Shown here: positions 1 through 12,600 of the stretch, piece by piece
How the letters are laid out: each line of letters opens with the position of its first letter
Numbering within the stretch: position 1 is the stretch's first letter
Assembly: GCA_030248215.1 (NCBI GenBank)
Contig: JASANG010001181.1
Coordinates: 1 to 64,000 of the forward strand
From: Enoplolaimus lenunculus
Lineage: Eukaryota > Nematoda > Enoplea > Enoplida > Thoracostomopsidae
DNA: 64,000 nucleotides
Direction: 5' to 3'
Translations under genes and position numbers: made by a program
The notes under the pieces: model-generated
The model's database searches: none
What the model saw: only the letters and a program-made list of their open reading frames with translations
What the model was told of the DNA's origin: nothing

Positions 1-885
1 TCTCAGAACCTTACAGCGACTGGCACTGTGAGGGCGCATCAGACAGAAGGATCACCACTTAAAGAACCCAAGGCGATGGAGAAACTGACCTGGTAGCTTC
101 GATCGAGCATGACAAGGCCTCCCTGAGGTGTCGATTGTTAGTTCGAAAGACAGTAAAGCAGTTCCTGTTGTGTCGACGTATGCTGGAGTTGAACCGATAA
201 CAAAGACGAACCGGTTTTTTCGACAGTCTCGCCAGCGGGTCGAGGTTGATCAGCAATATGTTGTACAAGTTTATAACAAAAGTATGGGTGGGGTAGTTAG
301 TCTGGACCTGAATATTTAGGTTTATAAAATACACGGATCAAAAAGTGGTATTGGCCTGTTTTTCGATTTGTGGTCGGCTTAGCATTTCAAAATGCCAATC
401 ATTTGCATAGATTGCAGCACAACGCTAGTAGCCAAAACTTGCATGCCCTCGGCTTTCGTCGTCACGTCGCGCAAGTTTACACTACAAAAGTGTCGGGAAA
501 TAAGAAGCTGGGATTACACCGTGTATTCCACGCGAAAAGACTCCTTCCGAAATTAGGCTTGAGTCAGTTGGTCATTTGCCTGTGCAGGTGACACAGCGAC
601 GATGCGGGATGACAGGTTGCAAAGGAACCACAATATACAGTGGCCCATGTATAGAACAAGGCCGGAACAGTAGTATAAGCATATTCCTAAGCCTAAGCCT
701 AAGCCTAAGCCGAAACTTAAGCCTAAGCCTAAGCAAAAAAAATTGTCAAAAACTTAATCTCGCTGTATTATTGCCCCTCCGGAAAACGATCCGTACCTGT
801 TCTATATATGGACCTATACAGTTGTAAAAAATGTAATGTGGCGCTGCATCCTGACTGCTTTAAATGTTTTCATACTAAAGAGTAA
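1..885 (+). pseudogene. piggyBac-family transposase, decayed 3' part
   Basis: This is the C-terminal half of a piggyBac (PGBD-like) DNA transposase, running in from the left edge. Visible pieces in order: a GTVRAH segment (about 20-110), the stretch VVSTYAGVEP followed by YNKSMGG (about 160-295), the aromatic KKWYWPVF block with FRRHVAQVY (about 325-480), and a C-terminal Cys/His zinc-binding tail. The tail starts as RRCGMTGCKGTTIY before 641 and resumes as SCKKCNVALHPDCFKCFH, ending in TAA at 883-885. These are the usual landmarks of the family's catalytic domain and cysteine-rich end. The frame changes between blocks and there are in-frame stops, so it is a relic. A 173-bp hAT-like element (642-814) sits inside the zinc finger; without it the tail reads in one frame. 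The family assignment is from motif resemblance. Confidence 0.8.
642..814 (+). mobile_element. hAT-like MITE with telomere-like core (copy 1)
   Basis: A 173-bp non-autonomous element with ends GGCCCATGTATAGAAC and, inverted, GGTCCATATATAGAAC. It is flanked on both sides by the 8-bp direct repeat TATACAGT (634-641 and 815-822), the target duplication length of hAT transposons. The core (about 687-732) is a run of CCTAAG hexamers, that is nematode telomere-type TTAGGC repeat, followed by A-rich sequence. It interrupts the zinc-finger tail of a piggyBac transposase, so it is younger than that element. Confidence 0.85.
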
Positions 886-3800
886 TTATTTTCATACTTA
901 AAAATAGAACCCCATGCGAAGTTTTTTTTATTTAGAAGTTCCGATTTTACTCTCTCAGATGCATATATTTTGTAATTCAGCATGCAAACTGAAGTTCTGT
1001 ACTTTTTATAATTTGTTATTTTGTTTGATTCTTATGTTGAAACACGTTAACAACGTATCTCATGTTTAGTAAAATTTGAAATTACAAAAATATGTGCCTG
1101 GCGAAAACTTGGGCCCTCGCGTGGCTAGCGTCAGTTTAAACTGATAGGGAGTTTTTACATCCCATTTCCAGCTGGCTTGAGCGAATAGAAAAAAACTAAC
1201 ATGATTTTATTCTTTACTGACTTAGTTCTCAAAAATACCGCTAGAAACTCGACAAATCTTTATTATGGGTATATATGGGTTAAGATGTTGAAGCGACAAA
1301 TATTGAACTTATTTTTAACATTAAAAACAAACATACTAATAAACTCTGGTCATTAATTCGTTTTTTCGAAATACCCAAACATGTTATGCAAAACTTGCAG
1401 TTCAATTTTGCTTACGATGCAATATATGCATTAGAACAAATTGCTATGCGGTGCATTCGGCAGCGCCTTTATAACCGCACTGAAGCGTACGGTTTAAGGA
1501 TATAGCGTAAGTCAATGTCGCTAACCTCGGTGCAGGCTAAAATTACTGTTATAAATCAATAATGGACAATTGCAACATTATTCAATGTGGCCTCGCAGGA
1601 CTCAGGCGTGACTCACCCTGCGGCACAGCCGCCATAAAATACGTTTCTAAGTATTTAACGACGTTTAGCAACGCATAAGTCTAACCTAAGTTCTAAGAGA
1701 GACAAGGTGGAGCCAGAGCCTCCATTAAGATGTGATTTAGGGTTTGGTTTTAGATTTTAGTTTTAAACATAGAAGAGTGGCACATCCACCCACAGGGCTT
1801 ACGCTCGGATTGAACTCCGGCTTTTGACCTTGGTTTCAGGAAACGTTTGCCTTGGCCTGAGCATAAGTCTAAACTTTTGTATAAACCTTTACCTAAGCCT
1901 AAGCCTAAAGTATAAGCCTTGACCTGAAATGTGAGGAAAAGTGGACAATAGCCATTAAATTTTTCCCTAAGGCATATGCTTATGTTTTGGAATCTGTTTA
2001 GCTAGGTTTACATTACCGGCGGACCCGGAAATTTTAGCCGAGTGGGGTGGGCTTGCAAAAGTTATGAAAAGCAATTTTACTGTGTGCTATATTACCAATT
2101 TTTTGAGGTGGAACAATTGTACTGTAGGAAAAACCTTACCGTTTTGTCACCAAAAACTTTCTGACTAGGAAGCCGTAAGTACGCGCCCAACCCCACCCCC
2201 TGTATCCGCTAGTGTCTATGCCGGAAATAGTAATCTTGGCCACCATTTGTTCAAATCAAGAGTCGATAATAAGAGTGTGCAACTTCCAAAAATACGCGTG
2301 GCATAAAAAGTATATACCACCGCGCGTTGCGTTTGGCCCATACCCCCCTTATTTATGGGGGTCAACTGCGCACAGAACTCAGTTAAACCTAAATCAAGAA
2401 TACAATCGAACAATGCTTGCACTGTGTATCGCAACAGTTTTTGCCTGCGTTCAAGGTTTCAACACCCCCTCCCAAATGAGGGGGGGTAAGGGAAAACCGC
2501 AACGCGTGCCGAGTACATTCTTTAATACACAGAATGTACCCAGTTGCACGCTTACAATGTGTTTCACTGTGAAATAGCAGCAAAATATCTTGTGGACGTA
2601 AACAGTGTTAATCGTCTGTGTCCATCAGAAAATCATGGATCCGCCACTAGTTACTGTTTCTTTATTTCGAAAAATATCACGAACTGATGATAACACCATG
2701 TGAAAGCTTGAGGTGACACGCTGGCAGATCTAAGGAGGCACTTAGGCCGATACCCCGACCCCTACAAACAGTGATCAACAGCAAAATATTGTATTAAGAT
2801 TTAACGCTAAAACTGCGTTTGGCTTGCTTCTCGCTGGGTCCCCTCATGCGCACATTTCGCTGTTATTCCGCTGCTCGTCTTTCATGTCCGCCACTGAGCC
2901 CATGGTTGCAGTTTTAGTTTAAAAAAGCAATTAAAATATTCGTCAACAGATACAAAATGTTACCGTATGATGCAACCTTAAAATTTAAATTGGAACATAT
3001 CCGAGCAGTTATCTTGATTTTGAAATATTTAAAAAATGACCAATACGCTTTATTGAGTTTTTGAGATATACACGCAGGTTTACATAGTTTATTATTTGGA
3101 AATGTCATCATAAAACGTTTCCACTCAACGACAATTTCGAAACGGGCTCTTTTAACGCGTACGCCACCACAAGATTGATCAAAACCAAAATTTTGTATTA
3201 AAATTTAGTACTAAAATAGCGTTTGGCTATTCGCTTCTGTCGCTCGCAAACTTTTTTCATCTATGATATCGTCAACCATCCGTGTTTATCTGACACTGTT
3301 CCGGCTGCAACTAAACTTACAGGTTTAATCAAAAAGGTGCTATTTTGTTGTAGACATGTATGCTTAAATATTTTGTTTTAAGCGGTACACAGTCGGGTAT
3401 TATTCGTAAAACTGGGGTTGTGAAAGCCAGGTAGTCTGTCCTGCAACTATAGCCTTAATCTTGTAGAAAGCTAAAAAATACGTATGTTCAAGCGAATCCC
3501 ATAAAGTTAGAAAAATTATTTTGACGTTTAAAGGTGAAGAAATGTTTATAACGCAAAGCCTGTAAAACTGGATAAACATAAGCCCCAGAATTACAGAGTG
3601 TATATCACCATCCAAGCAACCTTTGCACGTGAGCCTTTGCAACTTACGTAGCAGCTGTGAAATTTTAAAAATCTATTTTAGACGCATTGAGCGAGAAACT
3701 AAAGTGCTAAAATTAATTGGTTTTTAGGCTGATAACTGGGCAACACAAGACAGCTAAAAGAACTGGTTAGGTTTGAGGAAGTTTTTTTCGAGAAATAGTC

Positions 3801-3949
3801 CATTCTTCATGTTTCAGGAGCTAATAAAGATACGGTATATCGATCTCAATGACTCATCAATACTAGGTGTTGTTACTTCAATTTCAACTTGTTTCGGTTA
3901 AAGCTACACACACAGTATCTAGGCACATTAAATTCAAAGGAACGTTTAT
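886..3949. other. Non-coding stretch with repeat fragments
   Basis: No gene recognised. It holds a fragment at about 1530-1800 that matches, inverted, the interior of the element at 13387-15051; a degenerate TTAGGC-type string near 1885-1930; a MITE at about 2272-2560; and two copies (about 2770-2850 and 3165-3260) of a dispersed repeat with AAATTTTGTATTAA followed by GCGTTTGGCTT. The rest is AT-rich sequence in which I see nothing. Confidence 0.6.
2272..2560. mobile_element. MITE with about 90-bp inverted repeats
   Basis: The left end (GAGTGTGCAACTTCC onward, with CGCGCGTTGCG and a run of C) is matched in inverted order by the right end (GCAACGCGTGC, a run of G, then CCCAGTTGCACGC). Each arm also carries a small C-run/G-run hairpin. 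Related copies occur at about 48776-49180. There is no coding capacity, so this is probably a non-autonomous DNA transposon. Target duplications are not clear. Confidence 0.65.
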
Positions 3950-6206
3950 TGTAGTGACCCGAATAATAGGAGACGATACTGATATTTAATATTTGCCCTC
4001 ACCAGAGGGAACCCCTTTTGTTATTCGGATACTTACTGTAAGGACTCTAATTAGGGTTTAGGGAGTCTATTCACTCACGGACTCTTACTAGGGATAAGTA
4101 CGGACTCTCATGGATTGGGACTCAAAATGGGATCCTTCTAGTCGTACTCTCTCTCGAGCTGAGAATTTTGTTTTAGGACTCGGTCCGTGGATCATTTCAT
4201 CAGTCAATAAAGCAGATATGAACCGCGTGGTTGCGGGGATCGAATTATTTGCATACTCAATTATGAAAGTTTTAAATATAAATTCATTGCCTTACGAATT
4301 CGTTTCCAAATTACCCCAAAATTTAGAATTCGCCGTATTGAGTTTGAGCAGATATCCGAGTCCACCCAACATACCTAAAAATATGTTGGAGGTACTCAGA
4401 AACCTGAGTGGAGACTACTCCGTTGTCATTTCTAAACCTCACAAAGGCAACGGATTGGTAATTCTGGACCGGTCCGACTGCGTTGGAAAGGTCAACGCAA
4501 CTTTAGATAATCCTGGTGTGTTTCAGCTTATTGACCATAATTTGGACAATCTGTATAAACATACAGTAAATTTCGAGGATCAAATTGATCGCTTACTTCC
4601 GAATGTGCTAAACGCAACGCCATTTCGGCAGACGTATCAAGAATAATTAATCCCTCTGGATCCAGAATCCCAATATTATATTACTTGTCCAAAACTCATT
4701 AAAGAGACGTTCCGGTCAGGCCATTATGTCAGCAGTGGCATCACCTTGCCATAAGCTTGCTGAATTTGCGGACAAACTGCTCAAATCAACCGGCGTTAAC
4801 GAATTCACTATTGATTCATGTTTTGAATTTGTCAAGCAGGTAACGCAATTGAATCTACAAAAACGTTGTCATGGTATCTTTTGATATTACCTCGTTATTC
4901 AATAACATACCGATATTTGATACGCTGGATATTATTGTTAAGGCTATTCAAAATGATCATTTACGAATTGATTTTCCTCCAACTGACCTTCTGGTTAAGG
5001 CAATCAAACCTTGCACGCTTAACCTTAACTTCATTTTGGCAATATTTATTCGCAATGCCACGGTGTGGCCATGGGGTCTCCCATTGGCCCTATCTTGGCG
5101 GACGTGTTTATGGTGTCGTTTGAAAACTTGCCACTCAGCAATTGCCCCGATCAATCAAACCGAATTTTTATCGGCGCTACGCGGATGACACTTTTCTGAC
5201 TTTTGCCAATCGTGAAAAAGCAGGAAATTTTTTAAACTGTCTAAATTCTATTAATCTAAAAATCCAATTCACCTCAGAATTCGAACAGAACTGCTCCATT
5301 TTGTTCCTAGACGTTAAAATCACCAGGAACAAAATGGACGGCTCAATATCCATGGATATCCACCGGAAGGCTACATTTTGAAATTAAATTCTTAATTATA
5401 ATTCATTTATGCCTTTGAAACATAAATCTAATTTAATTTCATGTTTATTGTTTCGTTGTTTTGCTACTTCGTCTAACAATGAAAATATTATTCAAGAATT
5501 GGGTTTCCTTAGACGATTATTCAAAACAAATAACTTCCAGTTAGCGTTATTGATAAAACGTTTAGAAATTTTATTTTGGCTAAATTAAGCTTTAGATCCT
5601 CTTCTGATGACTCTAATTGGCTTAAGTTAAGTAGCAACGACTCCAGTTTATTCACAGATATTATTACTGAGTTGCATAGTTTTTATAACAGTCACAAATT
5701 ATTCACGTTTAATAATGCCGAACAAAAAAACGCAAACTCCCGACACCAACAGTTCACGTGCAGCCGGACATATCAGGAAGCAAAACAGAAAGAGCCATCG
5801 ATCACTCCTTAGGATCGGGTGTGGTACGAATTTGAACCTTAAGAATTCCTTTTTAGGATCCCACACTTGTTTCCTTAAGAAACAATTGCAAAACATTTTG
5901 TACAATTCTTCGCGAATTATAATATTCAACTTAGAATTGTGATTTGTAACCATATAAAAATTAGAAATGTTTAAAATAAGGGATGATATTCTTTTGCTGC
6001 TGCGCGCGTATGTGGTTTATCAGTATATCTGTTCCAACTGTCAGTTGGACTACACTGGTTCAACCAACCGTCAGTTATTTAAGCGCATTTGCGAACATCA
6101 GCAACTTTCTGACCGTACCCTTATGCACACTGAGTCCAGCCTGAAATTCAAATCTGCAATTTCAGAACTTGTCCCTATGATGATTGATGACACAATCTGT
6201 TTATAA
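3950..6206 (+). mobile_element. Penelope-like retroelement, decayed
   Basis: Parts in order: a non-coding leader (3950-4109) that shares sequence with both ends of the element at 13387-15051; an N-terminal region at 4110-4643 ending in SVVISKPHKGNGLVILD, the block that precedes reverse transcriptase in this family; reverse transcriptase motifs at about 4871-5381, namely VSFDITSLFNNIPI, GVAMGSPIGPILAD, RRYADDTFLTF with the catalytic YADD, and CSILFLDVKI; and a GIY-YIG endonuclease region at about 6010-6110, CSNCQLDYTGSTNRQLFKR then CEH. This order, RT followed by a GIY-YIG domain with a Cys-x2-Cys, is diagnostic of Penelope-like elements. The reading frame is interrupted several times, so the copy is dead. 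No 3' boundary or target duplication was found. Confidence 0.85.
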
Positions 6207-8648
6207 TTGCTTTAATAGTTTATTAAAAAGCACACTGACCGTGAGTAAATCATAGACTTCAACCGATAAGTGAAAGCCAGACTTATTTAAAGAGTCAAAG
6301 TTTTAAAAATGATTTTTAGTTTTTTGATAAATTTGGAGTTGATTTTCTCAAATTAGAGCTAACATAGCATAGTAGGTCAGACTGTGTTTTGCTAATTTGG
6401 CCTGCGAGGAATCATTTGTGCACAATGTAAAATATGGTTTATAGGAGTTCACTTTGGCTTCAGCTTATGTTGAAATCAGGGGCCAATGTATAGAACAGGG
6501 CCGTGACAGTAGTATAGCATATTCCTAAGCGTAAAAATAAGCTTATACTTAAGCATAAAGCATAAGCAAACGTAATTAGTCTAAAGCTTAAGCCTACTGT
6601 ATTGCAGTCCCTCAGAAGAATGTTCTACCCTTGATCTGTACATTGGCCAAATTAGGCATGCACGACTTTCCTTCAAACGACGTAACCATGTTTTGTTTGA
6701 AATCTATTTTCTTAACGAACCAATAACAAAAAAGTTAAAAATTAACTTTTGGGATAGCATTAAACCAAAGTTACTGAGACAATCGTCGGATAGTGGAAAA
6801 TTTAGCAACTGAGTTGGACAAGGCACGTCCAATGTAAATAACTAAACTTTTTAAAATTTGAAACAATGTTTTCGGTCACATGGGAAACTCAAAATCTCAC
6901 AAATCAGCAACTGTTGGGGTACAATAACGTTTTCGTATCACCTTACGCGCTATTTCAACTTTCCCTGCGACATTTGGGAAACACACTTGCCATCGTTAGT
7001 TTGGCTGAAACATTTCTTACTGAATTTGCGTTGCCTTTTAATTAAAATCTCTTGGTTTGGTCAATTTTTTTAATTTTTATTACTTTTTAGGGCTTTCCTA
7101 AATGACCGTTAAAGTAAATGATTTTCTAGTGTATTTTAGGCGTTTTTTTTCGTTTCGGGTACCATTGTTAATGTTTGTCCAAAATCCGTATTGTCTTTTT
7201 TAGCAAGTTAGGCTTCAATGCATCCAATATTGTAACTGCAATTTGCTGTAGTTTCGAGTCAAACGATGCGGGTTCAATTTTTCGTTGAGAAATTAAATAC
7301 GCAAATTGAACTGGAGTTGTAGAGCTAAATTTTGATCATAAACATTAATACTTAAAAACATACAATTAGCCGAAACATGTAGAATATTTAATTTTTTGAA
7401 GAGGGGCGTAGCTATGATTTGATTTCTAGAGGACATCCCTTTATGTAAAAATACGTTCTAGTGAGAAGAGCGAATTAGAGACAATTTTTGTGACTTTGAA
7501 AATCTGTCAGGTTTATTATTTTACAGCCAATAAATGTGCTTTTTTCGGTATTTTGTCAGATTTTTTTGCGAGAGATACAAATCCGTATAAAATTGTAGCC
7601 CATCTAGAAAATTTTCAACCTTGCTTTTAGTCATTGAAAACCTTTGTACGTCCCTCCTGAACAATTTTTAGTTTTTTCTAGCAAGGTGGGCTGGCTACTG
7701 GCCTGGAGATATATCTCCTTCATCCCCTTCATCAGCCTTGGTATTTTTACACTTTCGCACATTTTAACGGATTTAGTGGTAAAATTTTAAGACATTTCTT
7801 ACATAATTCTAAGTGGTTTATACTTGTTTAATTTGCATTCAGGTGATTGTTTATGTCACGCAATGGTTGTACCTGCTCTCAACTTACGGAATCTGCTAGC
7901 CAAACCCAAGTTTGAGCTACCGAGATTTGTAATTAAGGCAAAAATTTTGGCATTTAATATTTTTGTTTGAAACCTTGAATAATTACCTCAAAAGTTACGC
8001 GACAGTTTATAGAATATGAAGTTGTGCCCATGAGGTGGTTTGCTGTGTGATTTTGTCAATGATTCTAAGCAAAATCATCGTGAAAGGACTGTTTTGCTGT
8101 ATCGATGCTTTATAATTTGTGATTTTACCATTTATTTGTTTTCCAGCTTTTGTTTTTCTATTTTTCTAAGCCTTTTTACTTTTTATTATAATTTTATCCT
8201 GAAATTCCTTTCTATGCTCTTTGTACTGTCTACTTTTAAATGTTGTCTTTTATTATCTTTATATTGTTTTTGTTTTTCTTGAAATCTACAGTTTCTCCAA
8301 CGTTATTTCTCAATCCCCATTAGTCAGAAGGCAATCGCAGCCTGCCAAAATCTAGACTTTCGTAACACCGGAACTTTAATTAGTAAACAATTGTTATTGA
8401 TTTTGATTCTTTAGCTTTTTATGCAATGGTCTGTGACCGCTTTAAGGTTCAACATAGCTTGTCTAAGATTTTCGGTTAACTACTAGGTGCGGTCCAAACA
8501 ACACTAGAGTAGAGAGTTTTGTATACATTGGCCAGGGCTGAACGATTATGAGGCATTGATGAAACATTTGGCAGAAACGAATATTAAACCAGTATTGTGA
8601 TAGAGGCCATGCAAGGATTAGGAGCGGAACGTTTTTGTGCCGGACTAT
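6207..8648. other. Non-coding stretch with two small elements
   Basis: AT-rich sequence between the Penelope-like element and the minisatellite. It contains a hAT-like MITE at 6481-6648 and one copy of a dispersed repeat at about 7601-7705 (AGAAAATTTTCAACCTTG to GCAAGGTGGGCTGGCTAC). A T-rich open frame at 8040-8282 looks like chance. I see no gene. Confidence 0.6.
6481..6648 (+). mobile_element. hAT-like MITE with telomere-like core (copy 2)
   Basis: A 168-bp element with terminal inverted repeats GGCCAATGTA...TACATTGGCC. Flanking 8-mers are AAATCAGG (6473-6480) and AAATTAGG (6649-6656), identical at seven of eight positions, consistent with an old hAT target duplication. The core has degenerate CCTAAG/CATAAG hexamers followed by the family's TTAGTCTAAAGCTTAAGCC block. 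Confidence 0.85.
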
Positions 8649-9616
8649 CTGTCCTGCTGTCCCACTGTCCCACTGTCCCGCTGTCTTACTGTCCCGCTGT
8701 CCTACTGTCCCGCTGTCCTACTTTCCCGCTGTCCTACTTTCCCGCTGTCCTACTGTCCTGCTGTCCCACTGTCCCGCTGTCCTACTGTCCCGCTGTCCCA
8801 CTGTCCTGCTGTCCCACTGTCCCACTGTCCCGCTGTCCTACTGTCCCGCTGTCCTACTGTCCCGCTGTCCCACAGTCCTGCTGTCCCACTGTCCCGCTGT
8901 CCTACTGTCCCGCTGTCCTACTGTCCTGCTGTCCCGCTGTCCTACTGTCCCGCTGTCTTGCTGTCCCGCTGTCCCACTGTCCCGCTGTCCCACTGTCCCG
9001 CTGTCCTACTGTCCCGCTGTCCGACTGTCCCGCTGTCCTACTGTCCCGCTGTCCTACTTTCCCGCTGTCCTACTGTCCTGCTGTCCCATTGTCCCGCTGT
9101 CCTACTGTCCCGCTGTCCCACTGTCCTGCTGTCCCACTGTCCCGCTGTCCTACTGTCCCGCTGTCCTACTGTCCTACTGTCCCGCTGTCCTACTGTCCCG
9201 CTGTCTTGCTGTCCCGCTGTCCCGCTGTCCCACTGTCCCGCTGTCCTACTGTCCCGCTGTCCTACTGTCCCGCTGTCCTACTGTCCTACTGTCCCGCTGT
9301 CCTACTGTCCCGCTGTCTTGCTGTCTTGCTGTCCCGCTGTCCCACTGTCCCGCTGTCCCACTGTCCCGCTGTCCTACTGTCCCGCTGTCCCACTGTCCTG
9401 CTGTCCCACTGTCCCACTGTCCTACTGTCCCGCTGTCCTACTGTCCTACTGTCCCGCTGTCCTACTGTCCCGCTGTCTTGCTGTCCCGCTGTCCCACTGT
9501 CCCGCTGTCCCACTGTCCCGCTGTCCTACTGTCCCGCTGTCCGACTGTCCCGCTGTCCTACTGTCCCGCTGTCCGACTGTCCCGCTGTCCTACTGTCCCG
9601 CTGTCCCACTGTCCCG
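8649..9616 (+). repeat. 8-bp minisatellite, 121 units
   Basis: Tandem units of CTGTCCYR (chiefly CTGTCCCG, CTGTCCTA, CTGTCCCA, CTGTCCTG). Unit starts at 8649 and 9609 are 960 bp apart, so the 968-bp array is exactly 121 units with no net register change. Variants such as CTTTCCCG, CTGTCTTG and CTGTCTTA are substitutions. An alternation of CTGTCCCG with CTGTCCTA gives a frequent 16-bp higher order. Because no stop can arise from these units, all three forward frames are open (for example 8597-9760) and encode CPTVPLSY-like octapeptides, a by-product of the repeat. Probably an expanded non-coding minisatellite. Confidence 0.97.
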
Positions 9617-9622
9617 GGACAG
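9609..9622. repeat. Palindromic end of the minisatellite
   Basis: The last unit runs into its own inverse: CTGTCCCGGGACAG is a perfect 14-bp palindrome, and the flanks continue the pairing with few mismatches (CCCA on the left, CGGGAC on the right). The array therefore ends in a head-to-head inverted junction. Confidence 0.9.
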
Positions 9623-12600
9623 CGGGACGGCCCTCAGCGTAACATGGGCCGATATCATTATTTACCTTGTTTAGAAATAAATGCTTACTGGTTATTTTAT
9701 TTTTCAGCTGCACTCTTTAGTCTTTACGGTTGGTCAACTTTTGACCAATACTTTAGATAAAAAACAAAACACGAAAACGTTAAGCTTCATGTACAGTTTT
9801 TGAACACAATATACAAAACGGAATAATATTGGGAGCTGATAGAAGTGTTTAAAATTATGGAAATGAGAGCGCGAGACCAGTACTCAACTATTTAAGCGTT
9901 GACAATTTGCACTGAGTTAATACTGGACGACAGTAAGCACGGAATCTAGACTCCCGCTAGGAATTAAGCGAAAAGTATCGTACTTTATAGATCTCGACGA
10001 GCTTACTTTAATGTTACCCAGTTTATGTCTACGTGACCAACGGTTCAAAAGTTGTGACCCAATGTGAGTGTGTCCGTAATGTTTAATCGAACACAACGTA
10101 ATGTGGGCAATGCAGTTTAATTGCACCTCTGTAATCCTTCACCCTATATAAACCTTAGTGCAAGTCGGTTTTCTCGAATATAGTCAAATGTGAATAACCA
10201 ATCAAAATCCGTTTGCATTCCAGTAGTTGTTTGGGCTGCCCCGAACAGCAATTATAATATAGGACGTCACAGTTGTCCAACCACGGCAAATAGCAATATA
10301 GGACGCGACATACATAGTAATACATTAAAATTTAAAGGACTATAATTTTTTATCAGATCCCTGTAGCCACTGCTAAACTTAGCGCGTCGAAATTTATTTA
10401 ATAATCTACTTTTCATATAAATTCCTACCCGTGTCGTATTTTATACTTCCGCCAGTTGCTGATAGTATTTTCTATGCCGTAAAAGTGTTGAACGCGAATC
10501 TGACGAGCTTTGCAATTTGATTGCCAGCAGGCGCGACTAGCCATCGTCCTGGTTCAAAAAGCTAAACTCAGCCAGTTTTAAAATTGATTTGCGAGTTTTA
10601 ATTTTCGAAACGTTCTACAGCTTTCTGTTTTAGTTGTTATTGGGTTTCGACAGAAATTTTAATTTCTTAGTGTTATTTTCGTTTCATTTTAATCTGAATG
10701 ATCGTTTTTATTTTATTATCCGTCGCAGTATGGGGTGTTCTATTAAATTTCGTTGCAACGGTATCTAGTGAACATATGTATGGTCTGGAACTTTATAACA
10801 ATATCAAAAGGCTCGTATTTCTGAAGTATTTAGGTTTCGTTAGTTTCAGTCGAATTAATAGCAATTAAACAGCGATGTACCAGCATTCAAATTTGTTTCT
10901 AAATACAGTAACATATAAATTTCGTTAATTTTAACTTAAACTCGTATGTAATTTTGATAAAAGCCGGACGTTGAACCAGAATTTTAAATTTTAAAGTTGT
11001 TTAATCATCACCGCTTGACAACTAGAGCTTGTCACTGTTTTAGCTGCGTTCATATATCATATTATCATCCTTTGCCAAAAAAGATACAGCTTCTAGATAA
11101 ACATTTTGTATCCGCAGAATTTAAGGCATATCTCAATACTGAAAAATTTTTTGACGTAAATTGACCGTCAGAAGCTCACAATGTGTGTTTTATAGCTAAC
11201 TTTGCTGTTTTCCGCATATACAAAGTAGATTTGAGAAATATTGCGCCGTCTGGTACAACTTAACTTACGTCGACCCTTTTTTCTACTGCAAAATTTTATA
11301 TCGCAAAAAGTTACCTCTTTTATTAGAATATCTTGCATCCGTTTAGGATGCTAATAAAATGTTTAACGTCTGAAATTTCGTGGTCCCTTTAAAGTGTGGT
11401 GATATTTTTCACACATGCGGTCAACCTAAGCACCCGCCCACCCCCACGTACAAAACAGTGCCGTAACAAAACCGCAGACCTAAACAGGGTCGGTTGGGTG
11501 AGAATGCACAAGAGCCACTGTCCAATCTATTGCTTTCATTCCAATGTTTATGCAATCAATTTCATTATTTGTAGCCAATTTTTATAATGCGTTGCATTTT
11601 TCTGCTTTAGATTATTCCAAACCATTTCACTAATTCAAGTAGGTACAGAAGTCATGAATTTTACGGGTTTGGCGGCGTCAGGTCGCGATCTAAGAAATGA
11701 CATAGATTGATTGCGGGTGTAATGAAAAAATCCTGATCTAAGGTACTTACTGGAACAAAGTCGAAGGTGTTTGATCGTACGTGTAGGCTCAGTCTCATGC
11801 TTCATCCGCGTAATAATGCTCGCGCGATGGAAAAATTTCTTCACCCGTGTTTTATAGGGTCATGAAATTTTGACATTATATTTAATGAGTAAACAGTATT
11901 TTTCTAACTATTTAGCTAGTATGGTAAATTTATGGGCTATTTTTTGAGAGTCAGCCAAAAATGGCAGGCTATTATTGCAGGGTGTTATTTTCTGACGTTT
12001 TTTATAGACCTAACCGGTTTCCTGATTTTAGTTTTCAACAAAATTAGATTGGTCAAAACGAGGTTTATAGACATCTTCAGCAGGCTGAAGTCTCCACACA
12101 CAGAACCAAATACGATGCTGAACAGAAGAAAATTAGTCTAAAGGTTAAGCCCGCTGTATTGCTGTCCCGCGGAACAGGGTACGCACTTCAAAGTAATGTG
12201 GACCAGAACCTTCGAAAAATTGAACAACACACATGTAAAATAAAATTTCGAAGTCTATTTAGGTGGTCATTCTTGCAAAAGTGAAACAATGTAAACCATG
12301 GTAGTTTTACAAATTTATGGAGACATCGAATTTATTACTTTCCCACAAAGCCGTTTATCAGCACTAGTACAAGCTATGTGATAGCTTGTTTTCAAAGTGG
12401 TAGTGCTTTGGATCAAAACATGTGAAAAGTGCACGCTATTCTAGCTGACTCCAATTTTTTGATGTGCTTTTATAGATTCGTAGCTTTTTTGCAATTCATT
12501 TTAATAACTAGCTATATTTGGATACTATTAAAATAGTGTGTTAAAAGTTAGCTAGGCAACAATTAGAGACAGGATAAGTTTTTACCTCGCGTGCGCATTA

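Noticed and set aside
2212-2577. 121-codon open frame as a small secreted protein
   Set aside because: It lies across a MITE with paired ends and is open on both strands by chance.
4866-5154. Other open frames over the Penelope-like region as separate genes
   Set aside because: They are alternative frames of the reverse transcriptase relic; the conserved motifs lie in the family's expected order.
8597-9760. Long open frames of 335-387 codons in all three forward frames
   Set aside because: They exist only because the 8-bp repeat cannot form stop codons. There is no start context, splice structure or family match.
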